NCBI GenBank assembly: GCA_015680685.1
Contig: MNCI01025166.1
Coordinates: 1-55,483 of the forward strand
Direction: 5' to 3'
DNA length: 55,483 nt
Source: Gnetum montanum
Lineage: Eukaryota > Streptophyta > Gnetopsida > Gnetales > Gnetaceae
Under the pieces are notes generated by a model. The model had not been told where the DNA came from. It saw nothing but the letters and a program-made list of their open reading frames with translations, and did no database searches. How positions within the stretch are numbered: the first letter of the stretch is position 1; every line of letters starts with the position of its first letter. A program made the translations under genes and the position numbers. Below, one piece after another: positions 11,274-22,463 of the stretch.

Positions 11274-12224
11274 TTATTTTAGTACTTTTTTAATTTTCTT
11301 CCTTTTAATGTTAGGTGATGTGTCAACGGGTATGATTCTGTATTCAGTGTCCCCTTCGCTAATTACGTTGAATGGTAACTCAGCCCAAGGGACGTCTGAT
11401 GGAATGGCTTCTGTGTCAGTGTTTTTAGATGTTTTAGTATTTGTTGTGAGTTTTGTGTTGGTTTCTAATTGAGAAGCTGTATGTATGCTGTCAGGCGTAG
11501 GTGTTTCTATTTTCGGTGGCTCTTCTTTCATGTTGGAAGGATTAGCACTTACCAGTTTTTGTTCTTTCGTATCATTTTGTCCAGGCTCTTTGAGCTTAAC
11601 TTCTGAGCCTTGGTCCATGTCTATGTGGGATGAAATAATGGGAGTAGTAGCCTCCCCATAAATGACGATTTCACCACCTTCGTAAGGCAGGTGAATCTCT
11701 TGGTGTATAAGGGATGAGACTGCTTTCATTTGGACTAACCAGGGCCTTCCTAGAATTAGGTAGAATCCTAGCATTTCATCGACTACCACGAAATCAGCGG
11801 ATGTGGGAAATTGGTCCCCCGCTATGAAGTCTAAGGTCACTATGCCTTTGATCATTACGCGTGACCTGTTGAACGATTTTAGACATGTAGTTGCAGTCGG
11901 TCTGATTAGCTCGGTCAGCCCTAGTTGTTCGACGATGGGATATGGTACCACGTTCGTAGCAGCTCCATCATCTACGTGGACCCTATGTATCTTGAATTGG
12001 TTTATGCGTATTGTTATGAGCATGGGGATTGTTGTCACCTCCCCGATTTTCTTATCTATTTTAATGTTATCATCGTGGAAGTTTAGTGGTTTGGACGTTG
12101 TCCCTTGGGGCGAGTACATTACTGCATGAATGGATGGTTTGTTTGGGGGTAAGTTCTCGCTTACTAGGATCGACGTTAACATGCGTACCAAGGCTTCACG
12201 ATGTGTTTGGGATGTAAGAATCAA
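11274..12224 (-). pseudogene. Aspartic protease region of Tat/Ogre-like gag-pro, left unit
   Basis: This minus-strand frame runs 316 residues without a stop. It contains a leucine-rich lead, HRVHVDDGAATNVVPYPIVE (the retropepsin active site, here as DDGA), a central ITLDFIAG-like strand and YLILGRPWLVQM (the ILGRPWL motif of plant gypsy protease). After about residue 190 it becomes a Thr/Pro/Lys/Glu-rich tail. It stops at 11274, followed directly by the AGTTTAA repeats and not by RT. The equivalent right-copy frame is 27986-28837. Ending gag-pro here fits Ogre-like elements, in which protease and RT lie in separate frames. Confidence 0.8.
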
Positions 12225-12272
12225 GTCATATAAGCTTAGCGAAGTGTTCTTTTGCTTGAGGGCTTGTGTAAC

Positions 12273-15200
12273 TTATGTTAAAGCCATTGCCAAATCTCTA
12301 CTGTTAGGGGCGTTTGTATCAGTGGTGACTGGGTCCATTGGCCCCAGCAGTTTTATTTCATGCTGTTTTGATCCATCGTTCTTCCTCGGAGCCATCATAT
12401 CAGATGTATCATGTTTTTTGGAGGGTTCACCCTCGTTGCCTGTGTTTGGTTGGCTACTGGGTTGCGTCATGGGTACGGCGTTAAGTGGAGTGGGTTTAGT
12501 GGGCCCTACAGCTAACTGTTGGTGCTCCTTCTCCAAGCGTTCACGTGTAAGACTATCTTCCAAGCATTCTCGAGTATGGCGTGGAGGTGGAGCTGGTCTT
12601 GGAGCTTCGAGTTATTTGTACCACATATGGAGGCGGGTGGGGTTACGAGTGGACAGTCGGATGTGTTTGGATGGAAGACTGGCTGGACACCCTGATGACG
12701 TAGGGACTAGGTTTACCCTGCGTATGTGAGGTAGAGGCTTGGACTTCTCCTGTTGCAGCTGCGGGTGGCACTCGGACTACGAAAGGGGTAGGCTGAGTAG
12801 GAGGGGTTGATAGGTTCGGGGTGGTGACAGCGGGAGGTATGCACACTACGTAAGGTTTTTGCGGAGCGAATGATGGTTGAGGAATGGATGCGGATGGAGT
12901 AGGAGGAACATGTACTACAAACGGTTTATTAGGTACCTGTTGTTTATACTCAGGGTAGACGGTGTTGATGTTGGGTGTCTTGGGTTCATCATCAAGGCAG
13001 ATTGTATTGATAACGTATGGTGCCTCTTTGGTGTTTAGAGGGTCCTTATACACCCCCATAGCTTGATTCTGCGGTTGGATCGGGTTAGCCTCGTCAAAGG
13101 TGATTTGGCCATCATCGATTATCCGCTGTATGTCCTACTTTAAGGTGAAACAGTAATCCATGCCATGCCTGTTGCGTTGGTGATAATCGCAGAAGCGATC
13201 CATTCTAAAACCTTTGGGCACTGGAGGGTCATCCGACGTTGCTAGGCTTGGGTTCTGAACGAGTTGACAGAACCAGTCATGTCTCTGGATGGCCGCTGGG
13301 GATAACTGTTTATGTTTCATTAACCCAGCTTTCAAGAGTTGATTGAAGAGCTGGGATGGCTTCATTGGCAGAGGCGTATATTGAGAGGGTTCTTTCCTCT
13401 CGAAATTTCGCGTACGGTTTGCTGTTGGGTTCTGTGATGATGATGATTCCGGCGCGGTTGTGGGAATAGGTTTATTATAGTTAGTAGGGGCTACGGGCAG
13501 CTGATTTTGGTGTGCCATGTTTGCTTGTTGTGCTCCTGCTATTGCTGCTATAGTTGTTTTAGACTTCTCTTTATCTTTTTTAGTGTGTTCATTTTTAAAG
13601 GCTAAGTATGCAGGGTCGTGGCTGTTTTCAGCCGCTTCTTCTATGTTTTTGATCTGTACAAAAGCTTGGTTAAGGTTACGCGCGTTAAGATAGTACAACT
13701 TGGATTTAAAAAAGTCATTAACGGTCCCTTTTAGAATAGTAAGTAGGTATGTTTGGGAGATTGGCTCATGTAGCTCGTTGAGAGCAACGCTCCACCTCTG
13801 AATGAATTTCTGCACAGGTTCAAGCGGCGCTTGCTTAACCTGTATAAGGCTATCCAATGTCGCCTCAGGTTTCAAGTTATATTTGAACCTGGTCACGAAC
13901 TGATGTAACGACTCTTCCAAGGAGAATATAGAGTTCCTCGGCAAGGCCCGGTACCAATCGAGTGCTCTCCCGGCAAGGGACATAGGGAACACTCGCAAAA
14001 TGGCATGGGGCCATGCCTAGAGTAACGCACATTCTAACCTAAACGTTATCAAGTGAGTGTTGGGATATGTCTCCCTATTATATTTAGTTAGTATTGGCAA
14101 GGATGTGCCTTTGGGCAAGGTCAAAGGCGGGACGGAAGGGCTGATGGGGTCATCGTGGTAGAAATCCACTACCTTCAACTCTCTGTCGGCAGCCGTTTTG
14201 AGGCGCTTTACCTCGTCAGTAAGTTCTTGCATTAGTTTTTTGACGTCTGCCCAGTCTTGGGCACTCGGTGACATGGTAGCTTGAGGTTGTGGTATATTGT
14301 ACAGGTTAGAGTGTTGGATGGTAGGTTGAAAGGTTGAAAGTTGTGCAGTTGGTGGCTATGCTTGTGGGATGTTTATAGCGTGTGGCATCGGGGGCGGCAC
14401 ATTGTAGGCGAGGGGTTGTTGTTGCTGCGGTTGTAGCTGTACTTGAGGAATGTTGGCTGGTGGAATCATATGGGGTAGCACGTTGTGGTGAGAGGGTTGA
14501 TGTGATGGCATACCCATCGCTGCCCATTGTCCAGCTACGTTTTGTGGAGGAACCCCCTATTGGGTTACAACGGTGGAAGGGGCCCCGTGCGTTTGGACGT
14601 GGGGGATGTAATGGGCGGACATAGATGCTGGTCTCACATGTGGCATTCCTATCAATCGAGGCACGAAGGTTGTTCCCATGTTATTGTGTGGGGGTGGTGC
14701 TTGCGAGGATGGACCGGCAGCTGTAGTGGGGATGATAGCGAGAGGAAGTGTGCTGAATTACGGGTCAATCGGAGGAGCATGAGCAAATGCGGATGTTTCT
14801 GCCAGAGGCATTTGTGCGTGGGTGAGCCTGAGGGGCTGGAGGGGCATGACTTCCTTTGCGCCTGGATGAAACATGGGGTTGATGTGTGTTTGTGGGCTGA
14901 GGGTGTGATAGGAGTCTTCATGTTCAGATTGGGCAGCGAACTCGTCCTCCTCTTCCAGTTGGAAATCCACTGCAGGCTGGTCCAAAAACTGGCTCCTTTG
15001 CAGGAGGAGTCATGTGACGAGCTCTGAGTACTATTCTGGCACAAGGATTATATCATATGGGGAAGGGATGAACTCGCGTCCCCCCTGTAAAAGAGTTCGT
15101 ACTGCCTCTTTCCCTCTATTTCAGCTCGATCTACTGCCAAACCAACTTGTATCTTTACACATATGAAGTTGTACTGGTCTTGGGTTATAATGTTAGAGGT

Positions 15201-15371
15201 TGGGTTCCTCCCTTGTAACCTTAGGGACCAGCGGGGCCTCGCTATGGGTTCTTTTGTTGGTTGTGGAATGACGGGCTGTTGGGCAGCCATGATGCCTAGC
15301 ATGTCGGTGACTTGAGTACTTGTAGCGGTGGTGTTTGCGGGGTTCATGATGACCTGTTGAGGGTATTGCAC
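12273..15371 (-). pseudogene. gag of Tat/Ogre-like element, left unit (full length)
   Basis: The start is taken at 15371 (MQYPQQVIMNPANTT), the first ATG after the leader in both copies. A Pro/Gln/Ala-rich N-terminal third (15371-14280) is broken by stops. The capsid-like core (14274-13135) reads VFPMSLAGRALDWYRALP and FVTRFKYNL, the retrotrans_gag signature. A knuckle-like FCDYHQRNRHGMDYCFTLK follows near 13200-13140, the C..H....H....C form I associate with Tat elements. A Pro-rich region (13059-12643) and a short frame (12563-12273) lead into protease. The stops look like single substitutions. This is the only complete gag of the pair. Confidence 0.8.
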
Positions 15372-15989
15372 GGTATAGGGATGTGAAATTGGTGTACTTA
15401 GTATAGCGTAAACTTATGTGGTAACGTGCAGCGTATACGCTTCAACGTCCAGAGTATAGCATCAGCGTAGACAACGCAAGGAGTGCAGCGTATACGCTTG
15501 GCAGTGTATACAGTGTCAGGGTGCAGCGTAAAACAGGATTACAATGTATAAAGTGCAGTATAAACTAGAAAGTAGCGTAGACAAAGTCTACAGTGTAAGG
15601 AGAGTAGTGTATATGCTGTGCAGCGTATACAGTGTCAATGTGCAGCGTACAGAGTGGTATAAATGAACAGTAGCGTGAACTAGTTTGCAGTGTAAAGAGA
15701 ACAGCGTAAACAGAATCACAGAGAAAATGTGCGGTGTAGACAAAACCTACAACGTGAAAAACGTGTAGCATGAACTTTATCAGTTATGTATGGCGTAAGG
15801 AAAATCTGAGGCGTGAAGCGTGTAGCGTATGTGTGGCAGTGTAGACCTGGGATTTCTATGGATAGAGTCCATGTGGAGTTGACTGCGTAGACGCTGGAAA
15901 ACTTGCTGAGAGTAAGTTTTGAACAGGGCAGTGTAAACGCTGATCAGCGTAGACGCTGGGGAGCGTGAAGATAAGGTTTTAGACGGAGG
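15372..15989 (-). repeat. 5' leader between PBS and gag with GCGTATAC/GCGTAGAC motifs (left)
   Basis: This is the untranslated leader between the PBS and the gag ATG. It is dense in GCGTATACGCTT, GCGTAGACGCTG and shorter GCGTA half-sites. No frame longer than about 70 codons is convincing. The right copy is 30373-30975. Confidence 0.7.
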
Positions 15990-16007
15990 CCCTCCTTCTA
16001 GCGCTAA
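15990..16007 (-). other. Primer-binding site, middle LTR
   Basis: The minus strand reads TTAGCGCTAGAAGGAGGG four bases after the LTR end; the right copy has TTGGCGCTAGAAGGAGGG (30993-30976). A TTGGCGC start just inside the LTR is typical of Tat-type elements. The tRNA is not assigned. The left copy has one change (G to A) in the TGG. Confidence 0.7.
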
Positions 16008-16595
16008 TTTCTGTACCGCCTGAAATCGTCGGTCTCCAGCTGGAAGGAAACAGAGACCGTGGGATCGTGAGACGTGCACAGAAGATCCTACCTTCACTTG
16101 AGGGTGAGCTGGAACAAATGAAGGTAGAGTACCTTGGGTGGTCTGCACGCAGATCAGACAAGGATTTCCCCGAATGTACATCGATGTGCTATACGCTGGG
16201 TTATATGTAAACGGCGTAGCGGGCGTAAACGGAGCGTAAACAGTGTAACCAATGCAAACAGAGCATAAATATAAATAGGCGTAAATAGAATATGTAGAAC
16301 GATTAATGCAAACTGTAAACGATCATGGGAAGAAAATGTAACAATGGCATTATAGAATCAAAGTACAATGCACTGGTCAAACGCAGTTGTGAGTGGAACA
16401 CAAGGCGAACGAAAGCCCCGGTGGGTGCAGGGAGATTGCGGCTGGTTCACACTGTAAGCACAGCGTAGAGGTTGTATACTCAACGTACAGGGTTGTCCAG
16501 CGTAACAGGCTTTGTGCTCTGGTTCGCAGCATCTCTGCTCTCTGGTGTGCTCTGGGAATTTTTGCCAACCTCTCGGATTTCGTGAAAAATTGGGG

Positions 16596-16604
16596 TTTTA
16601 TATA
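16596..16604 (-). promoter_or_regulatory. TATA box of middle LTR
   Basis: The minus strand reads CCTATATAAAACCCCAA. It lies about 80-560 bp downstream of the palindrome cluster, as a core promoter below an enhancer would. The right LTR has TGTATAAAACC at the matching place (31590-31581). Confidence 0.7.
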
Positions 16605-16679
16605 GGTTTTGACGATAGACTCGGGTTGGGCGACATGTGGCTCGTTGACCGGGTGCAAGGGCGTAAAATTTACAAGTGT

Positions 16680-17165
16680 ACAATATGTTACATTTGCCAG
16701 GCGTATACGTTGGGCGTATACGCTGTCTATAGCGCGTATAGAGGATGGACGTATACGCTGGGCGTGCTAAGTGTGTGCAAACTTGGGCATAGATGTCGTT
16801 GACGCTGGCGTATACGCTGATGGATGTTGGGCATACACACTGGGGCGTATACGCTGACGTGCTAGGCAGATACGCTGGGGCGTATACGCTACTCTGGTGG
16901 GCGTATACGCTGATGGTTACTGCCTTATGCCAAATCTCGCTCTGTAGTGCTATCTTCATGCTGTCTTTGGAGGTTTCGTTCCAGGTGTATGCATATGTTG
17001 TACCTGCTGAGCGTACATGTGAGACGTGTACGCTGGGCGTGTATGCTGAGATTTTGAGCATACATGCTAGGCGTATACGCTGAGATTTGGAGCGTACATG
17101 CTGGGTGTATATGCTGAGATTTGAGCGTATACGCTGGAAATGTACACTTGGGCGTATACGCTGGG
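16680..17165. repeat. GCGTATACGC palindrome array in LTR U3 (middle LTR)
   Basis: At least eight perfect GCGTATACGC sites are present (near 16700, 16807, 16848, 16878, 16902, 17070, 17125 and 17152), mostly followed by TGGG or TGAG. One-mismatch forms such as GCGTACATGC are also present. The array sits upstream of the LTR TATA box in the sense direction. Confidence 0.9.
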
Positions 17166-17305
17166 ACTAGATACTTAGTGCAAATCAAGCATCGGATCCC
17201 CGAAGTTGCCAAGTGTGACACCAGATGTAGCTGTGGTTGCTTGTGGGTTCCAGGGACCCGTTTGGTGTTGGACAAGTGCTAAGCTCCAAATTTTGTGGTG
17301 TTTCA

Positions 17306-17319
17306 TTGGCCCCTCTTTA
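17306..17319 (-). other. Polypurine tract next to middle LTR
   Basis: The minus strand reads TAAAGAGGGGCCAA immediately before the LTR's TG. A purine-rich run in this position is the expected plus-strand primer. It is absent at the right LTR (32331 onward), as it should be outside the element. Confidence 0.65.
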
Positions 17320-18319
17320 TTGACGTTTGGAGGAATCGACCCGAGAAGCGTCGACAAAGAAGTGCAAAACACCACAAGCAACTTGATAAAGACTTTGTCC
17401 GTTGCCACTTGACTAGACGTCATTGCACCGTGTTCGGTAGTACATGGGATTGGGAAAGTGAAATTTGTTACTGGTAGGAGAATGGGGATTATGGGGATTA
17501 GTAACGGCCCAAGGGATTGTGCTTGGTGAAAAGGGGATGCTCTGGTGTGTGTGTCATGCTGGTCCTTGTCAATAGCCATTATTTAGCAGACTTGGAATCT
17601 AGCCATGTAATGTGCGTCCTTTGGCAGAGCAAGACTCTTGGGTAATGTTTAAGAGAACTTGCTAGCAAGACCAAAGCCATGGGAGGATGTGTTACATTCT
17701 TTGGAGGAACAGGGCCCTTGTTTAGTTTTTAGGGGAAGCTTGTTGGTGGAGAGCCAAAGCTATGCAACTGGGTGTTTTTCTTTGATTGTTTTTGACATGA
17801 GTTCTTGGTTTTGAGACGATTGACTTCTTCTTCTTCTTTTTTTGTAAAGAAACTTTGCTGTGATTTTGTACTCATGCATGAGTGCTGCGTTGTGTGTTAC
17901 AACTGCTTCAAGGTGTCACAGTATGCAACAGCGTGCTCAAAGTTTTGGATGTGCTGGGTGTATCAAAGGTGTGACTAGGTCAACTGTGTTGATTGATAGA
18001 GAGTGCGTCAGGAGATGGCGGTGTACGAGCGAATGGTTTGATTTAGTCTTGCCATGTGCGTTGTGAACATTGTCTCATCTTGCTGCTCATGGTGAGATGC
18101 ATTCTTGTACGAATACTTCTGAGTGTCATCCTGCAAACATAACTCGAAGGAAACAAGAAAAACCATGAGTGAATAAGCAAGCTTAGACTTAAATAGCAAC
18201 TAATGGCATAGAGGTACTGGAAGAGATTTCAGGCATTGTATATAAATGGCAGCGATGTTGGTAAGATCGGCTGATGGCGGGTGATGCAGTGATGCTGGTG
18301 AGGCTTGAATGTGGCTGTA
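17320..18319. other. 3' untranslated region of the Tat-like element, no gene seen
   Basis: This 1 kb lies between the repeat cluster after integrase and the PPT. There are frames of up to about 134 codons on the minus strand (17579-17175, running into the LTR), but they have no recognisable motif and cross the LTR boundary. I do not call them genes. Confidence 0.5.
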
Positions 18320-18700
18320 GATTGAAGAACCAGAGATGAACTTGTCGGTTTATAGTCTTGGCGGACTATCGTGGGTTAGTTTTTTTTATCATAACCCGTT
18401 GGACATTGCCCATTTAGCATCGTGGCGGACGTTACGTTGCCAGTTTTTTTTTTAGTCTTAGCGGACCATGAAGAGGTAAACCAGTTTATAGTCTTAGTGG
18501 ACTTTGGTGAATGCAGAAGTGGTAGTTTTACTGTTGTGCCAGACGGGTGCTAGTTTATCGTCATTGTGGACACTGTGCAGTGTCAGTTTATCATCATGAT
18601 TCCAGGACGAGCTGTGGTATCAGTTTTAAGTCATAATCCAGGACTATTCTGTGGTATCAGTTTAAAGTCGTGACTCCACGACTTGCATGTACCTGAGCTT
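18320..18700. repeat. Degenerate CAGTTTATAGTC...GGAC repeats after integrase
   Basis: About nine loose copies of a unit near CAGTTTATCGTCATTGTGGAC lie between the integrase stop and the 3' untranslated region. They are related in form to the clusters at 10988-11270 and 22303-22443. Confidence 0.65.
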
Positions 18701-18704
18701 GTAC

Positions 18705-21700
18705 TCAAATGTAGAACGGTTTTAAGAACAAGTGATTGGTTGGATTGGCAAACTCATTCCCTTCCATGTCAGCGAACTTAAACGCTCCATTGTCTAATGC
18801 TTTAATGACCAAGTAAGGCCCTTCCCAGTTGGCTGAGAATTTGTCTAAGTGTTCTCGAACTGCCTTAAGTACAAGGTCACCCTCTTTGATAGGGCACTTA
18901 TGGATATCGTGCCGATGTCTTTGCCGTTGTTGTTTTTGATACCATTCGATCTGATCGAGGGCACGTATGCGTTCTTCCTCTACTGAGTCTAGGTTAATGA
19001 TGCATAGATCATTGTTCTGCCCGTCATCGAGGAGTCCAGAAAGTGTTATCCTTAAAGATGGTACCTGTAATTTCAAAGCTAAAACAGCTTCTGAACCTTA
19101 AACAAGACTATATGGTGTTTTACCTGTTGAAGTTCGATGTGTAGTACGGTATGCCCACAGTGCGTATATCAATTGTTCATGCCATCTTCGCTTGCTTTGG
19201 GTGAGCATCCTTTTGAGTATTGTAATAATCATTTTGTTCATCGCCTCTGCTTACCCATTGCTCTGAGGATAGTAAGGAGATGAAAATGAGTGTTTGATCC
19301 CTAGACTTTCACAAAAGGTTTTGGTCTCGGCACTGCTAAATTGTGGCCCGTTGTCAGTGATGATTGTCATGGGAATGCCAAAGCGGGTTACAATATTTTT
19401 GAGAATGAAGTTGCATACATGTTTAGATGTATTTTTTCGAAGGGGAGCAGCTTCTACCCACTTCGTAAAATATTCGGTTGCGATTATAATGAAACTATGC
19501 CCTGCAGAAGATGAAGGTGTTATCAGGCCGATAAGGTCCAATCCCCACTTTTGAAAGGGCCATGTGATTTGCACCGTATGCAACTCATTTGGTGGGACAT
19601 GTATTAGATTGCTATGTTTTTAACAAGTACTACATGTTTTGACCTTGGAGAGATAGTCGTATTCCATGTGTGGCCAATAGTAGCCTAAGCGTATGATCTT
19701 TGTTGCCATGGCTTTTGGTGCTATATGTCCTCCGCACAGTCCATCGTGTACTTGTTCGACAATATTTTGGGCATCAGTACTATTGACGCATGTTAACAAT
19801 ATGTCTTTGTAGGATCTACGACATAATATGTCCCCTACCAGGGCATACTGCTTAAAACGTTTTCGTATTGCATCCTTTTGTGCATTTGTTAGATGTCATG
19901 GTGTTTCGCCGCGTAGAAGCTATTCTTTTATGTCATCATACCATTCTATGGTGTGTGTTATACTAACAGATGCGCCCGGTAGCACGTCAAGAGTATCGAT
20001 TATTGGTTCAGCACAACTGGTTATGGAGCTTGGCAACGTGTGAAACATGTCAAGCGATATGCTTAATGCTAGGGTGGCTAGTGCATCTGCGATGGTGTTG
20101 TTATTTCTGGAGATGTGTTGCACATCGATGTTTTTGAATTGCCTCGTTAGGTATTTTGCCAGGTCGCAGTATGGTTGTAAATGTTGGGCTTTACATGTAT
20201 AGACGTCTGTGACTTGGTTTATGACCAGCTACGAGTCTCCTCTGACCACAAGCCGTGTGATGTCTAAAGCCAATGCTGCCATGAGACCTCTAAGGAGTCC
20301 TTCGTACTCTGCTATGTTGTTTGTACAAGGAAAGTTGAAACGATAAGCAAAGGGTTGGATTTCCCTGGAGGAAAAGGTGATGACAGCGGCAGCGCTTCCC
20401 CCTTGTGAGGTGGATGCTCCGTCAAAGTTTAGAATGGCATCGTAGTCGTTGGGCACTATGTCTATTGCACTTACATTCTCGTCCGGGAACTCTGGCTCTA
20501 TTATCGCTTGATCGTGCATTGGTGACGCAGCCATCTGATTCGCTATGGCTTGACCCTTAACTGATGATTGGGCTATGTAGTGTAAGTCAAATTCAGCTAT
20601 CATGGCTTTCTAGCGGGCTATCCGACTCGTTTCGTAAATGTTTCCAATGATGGCCCTGAGCACATTATCCTTGCAAATTATATTAACTTGGTTACGGAAG
20701 AGGTAATGTCGCCATTTTCTCAAAGAAAAGACCAAAGCTAAACAGGACCTCTCCATGTCATTATATTTTTTCTCATGAGCAACTAATGCATGGCTTAAGT
20801 AATATACAGGGACTTCGGTTCCGTCATCTCGTTTCTGACAAAGCATAGACGCGATTGACGAATCCGAAGTAGCGAGGTAGATGTAAAATGGTTTATCGTT
20901 TTGAGGTGGATAAACCGTGGGTAATCGGGCAAGTGCCATTTTAATGTTATCGAATGCTTTCTGACACTATGGAGTCCATTCAAAATGGACGTTCTTGCGT
21001 AACAAGTGGTTCATAGGTTTTAGTTTGTCTATCAATTTTTCTATAAAGCGCCTGATAAACTACAATATACCTTGTAGACCTCGAAGTTCGGTAAGGTTGC
21101 CTGGTGGTTTCAGGTTTGTTATGGCCTTAACCTTATCGGGGTCTACTCGTATCCCTGCTTCTGAGGCTATAAATCCTAGCATCTTGCCTGTCTTAACGTC
21201 GAAGACATATTTTTTCAGGTTGAGTCTCAATTCATACTTTAAACAACGTTTTAGTACTAAGTCAAGATCTTGTACATGTTGTTCCTCTGTTTTTGATTTA
21301 ACCACAATGTCATCCATGTAATCGTTGAGCGAGTGTAACATGTAATCACTAAAGATGAATGTCATGGCTCTTTGATACGTGGCCCCAGTGTTCTTGAGAC
21401 CGAAAGGCATCATTGTGTAACAAAAGGTTCCCCATGATGTCATAAAGGTTGTCTGAAGCTGATGCTCCGGGTTGATGCGTATTTGATTGCACCCCAAGAA
21501 GCCGTCCATAAAAGATAATAATGTGTGCCCAGCAGTTGAGTCAACAAGCTGATCGATGCTGGGTAGAGGGAAATCATCTTTTATGGTTGCAACATTTAAA
21601 TCCCGAAAGTCAATGCATAAGCGAATGCTTCCGTTCTTCTTTGGCACAATGACCATGTTGGATACCCACTCGGTGTAATCAACAGCTCGAATGAAGCCAG

Positions 21701-22463
21701 CCTGATAAAGTTTGGTGATCTCATTGCGAACTACTAAGGCCACCTCAGGTTTAACCTTTCGTGCTTTTTGTTTTACCGGCCTCAACTTCGGGTCAAGGAT
21801 AATATTTTGTTGGACAATTCGGGGGTCTAGCCTGGGCATGTCTGTGTAGAACCAAGCGAATGCTTTCATATTTTCCCTAAGCACGTTTTCAATGTCTTTG
21901 ACCAATTGTGGTTGTAGTAATGTGCTTAATTTTAGTATTTTGATTTCCCCATCGGGCATGGTTATGGGAGTTTTGGTTAATGGGTCCTCGGTAATATTTT
22001 TGGCTTCTATGTCAAGGGATTTTGTCATGCCTTTGTAGTTATCTATTATTTGCTGTGTTGAGGTGATGACTGTGTCGTTCATTGTTGAATTTAAGTGGAT
22101 GAGGTTCATGTTGGTGTCCCTTGCAATTTTGCCATATGGTCCATCAATAATTAATGGTTCGGTTAAGTGCTGGCAATCCATCAGGCTGGCTCCTACCAAT
22201 AAACAGAGAGCTGAATGAGCTAATGGGTATCGTTTTATGTTCTTTGGTAATTTTAGATATGTGTACATGCATGATGGTGGATTATCGTCACACTGGGATG
22301 CGTGGCAGTTTAAGGCCGTACCGGGTCGTAGGTGGCAGTTTAATGCCTTACCGGGCCACAGGTGGGTTTGAAAATGGCAGTTTAAGGCCTTACCGGGCCG
22401 TAATGGCAATTTAAGGCCATATCGGGCCATCTGTGGCAGTTTACGCTGGAATGTTTGGCGCAA
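18705..22463 (-). pseudogene. pol of Tat/Ogre-like element (RT, RNase H, second RNase H, integrase)
   Basis: From 22463 leftwards one frame reads almost through, with scattered stops. RT (about 22000-21060) shows RLCIDFRDLN, the SFMDGFLGCNQI block and the catalytic YMDDIVVKS. A classical RNase H follows at 20939-20610 (FYIYLATSDSSIASMLCQK). A second RNase H at 20603-20229 (ILNFDGASTSQGGSAAAVI, NNIAEYEGLLRG) is the extra archaeal-type domain I associate with Tat elements. Integrase has its zinc-binding region near 19750-19600, DLIGLITPSSS, the DNGPQF and YYPQSNG motifs at 19583-19251, and a C-terminal domain at 19076-18705 ending FLKPFYI. Stops look like CAG/TGG-to-TAG and CGA-to-TGA changes. 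The first ~50 residues translate the spacer repeat (PGKALNCH repeated). Confidence 0.9.
22303..22443. repeat. GGCAGTTTAAGGCCNTACCGGGCC repeats before RT
   Basis: Five units of about 24-30 bp (for example CAGTTTAAGGCCTTACCGGG) sit between the antisense gene's promoter and the RT-coding part. They lie inside the open pol frame, where they translate as repeated ALNCH peptides. They are the best-preserved set of this repeat type in the element. Confidence 0.85.

Larger units (their letters stand above)
6123..16011 (-). mobile_element. Truncated left unit of the Tat/Ogre-like tandem element
   Basis: In minus orientation, after the shared LTR at 17305-16012, a second internal region follows: PBS, leader, full-length gag, protease and the antisense gene. 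The sequence breaks off at 6123, inside the antisense gene's 5' UTR. Everything from 6123 to 17305 matches 22836-32330 in order, except for a ~1.7 kb deletion in the right copy. RT, integrase and the distal LTR of this unit are absent. A single LTR serving two internal regions is what LTR-LTR recombination between tandem copies leaves. Confidence 0.8.
16012..17305 (-). repeat. Middle LTR of the Tat/Ogre-like tandem pair (3' LTR of the full unit)
   Basis: On the minus strand the LTR starts TGAAACACCAC (17305) and ends GGCGGTACA (16012). It is flanked by a polypurine tract on one side and a PBS on the other. The right LTR (32330-30998) is homologous end to end, and homology stops exactly at 17305/32330, which fixes that boundary. 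The length is 1294 bp against 1333 bp for the right LTR. The U3 part holds the palindrome array, and the TATA box is at 16604-16596. Confidence 0.85.

Noticed and set aside
11233-12729. Plus-strand frames of 79-199 codons opposite gag and protease
   Set aside because: Reverse-strand shadows of the gag-protease frames, without splice sites matching the cargo gene.
16480-17061. 193-codon minus-strand frame rich in Tyr/Thr/Pro within the middle LTR
   Set aside because: Its repeats (VYA, AYTP) are translations of the palindrome array, and it spans the TATA box and leader.
6123-17305. The whole 11-kb duplicated block as a giant LTR
   Set aside because: TG...CA ends, PBS, PPT and the exact stop of homology at 17305/32330 define a normal 1.3-kb LTR inside it. 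The block is better explained as tandem elements sharing one LTR.
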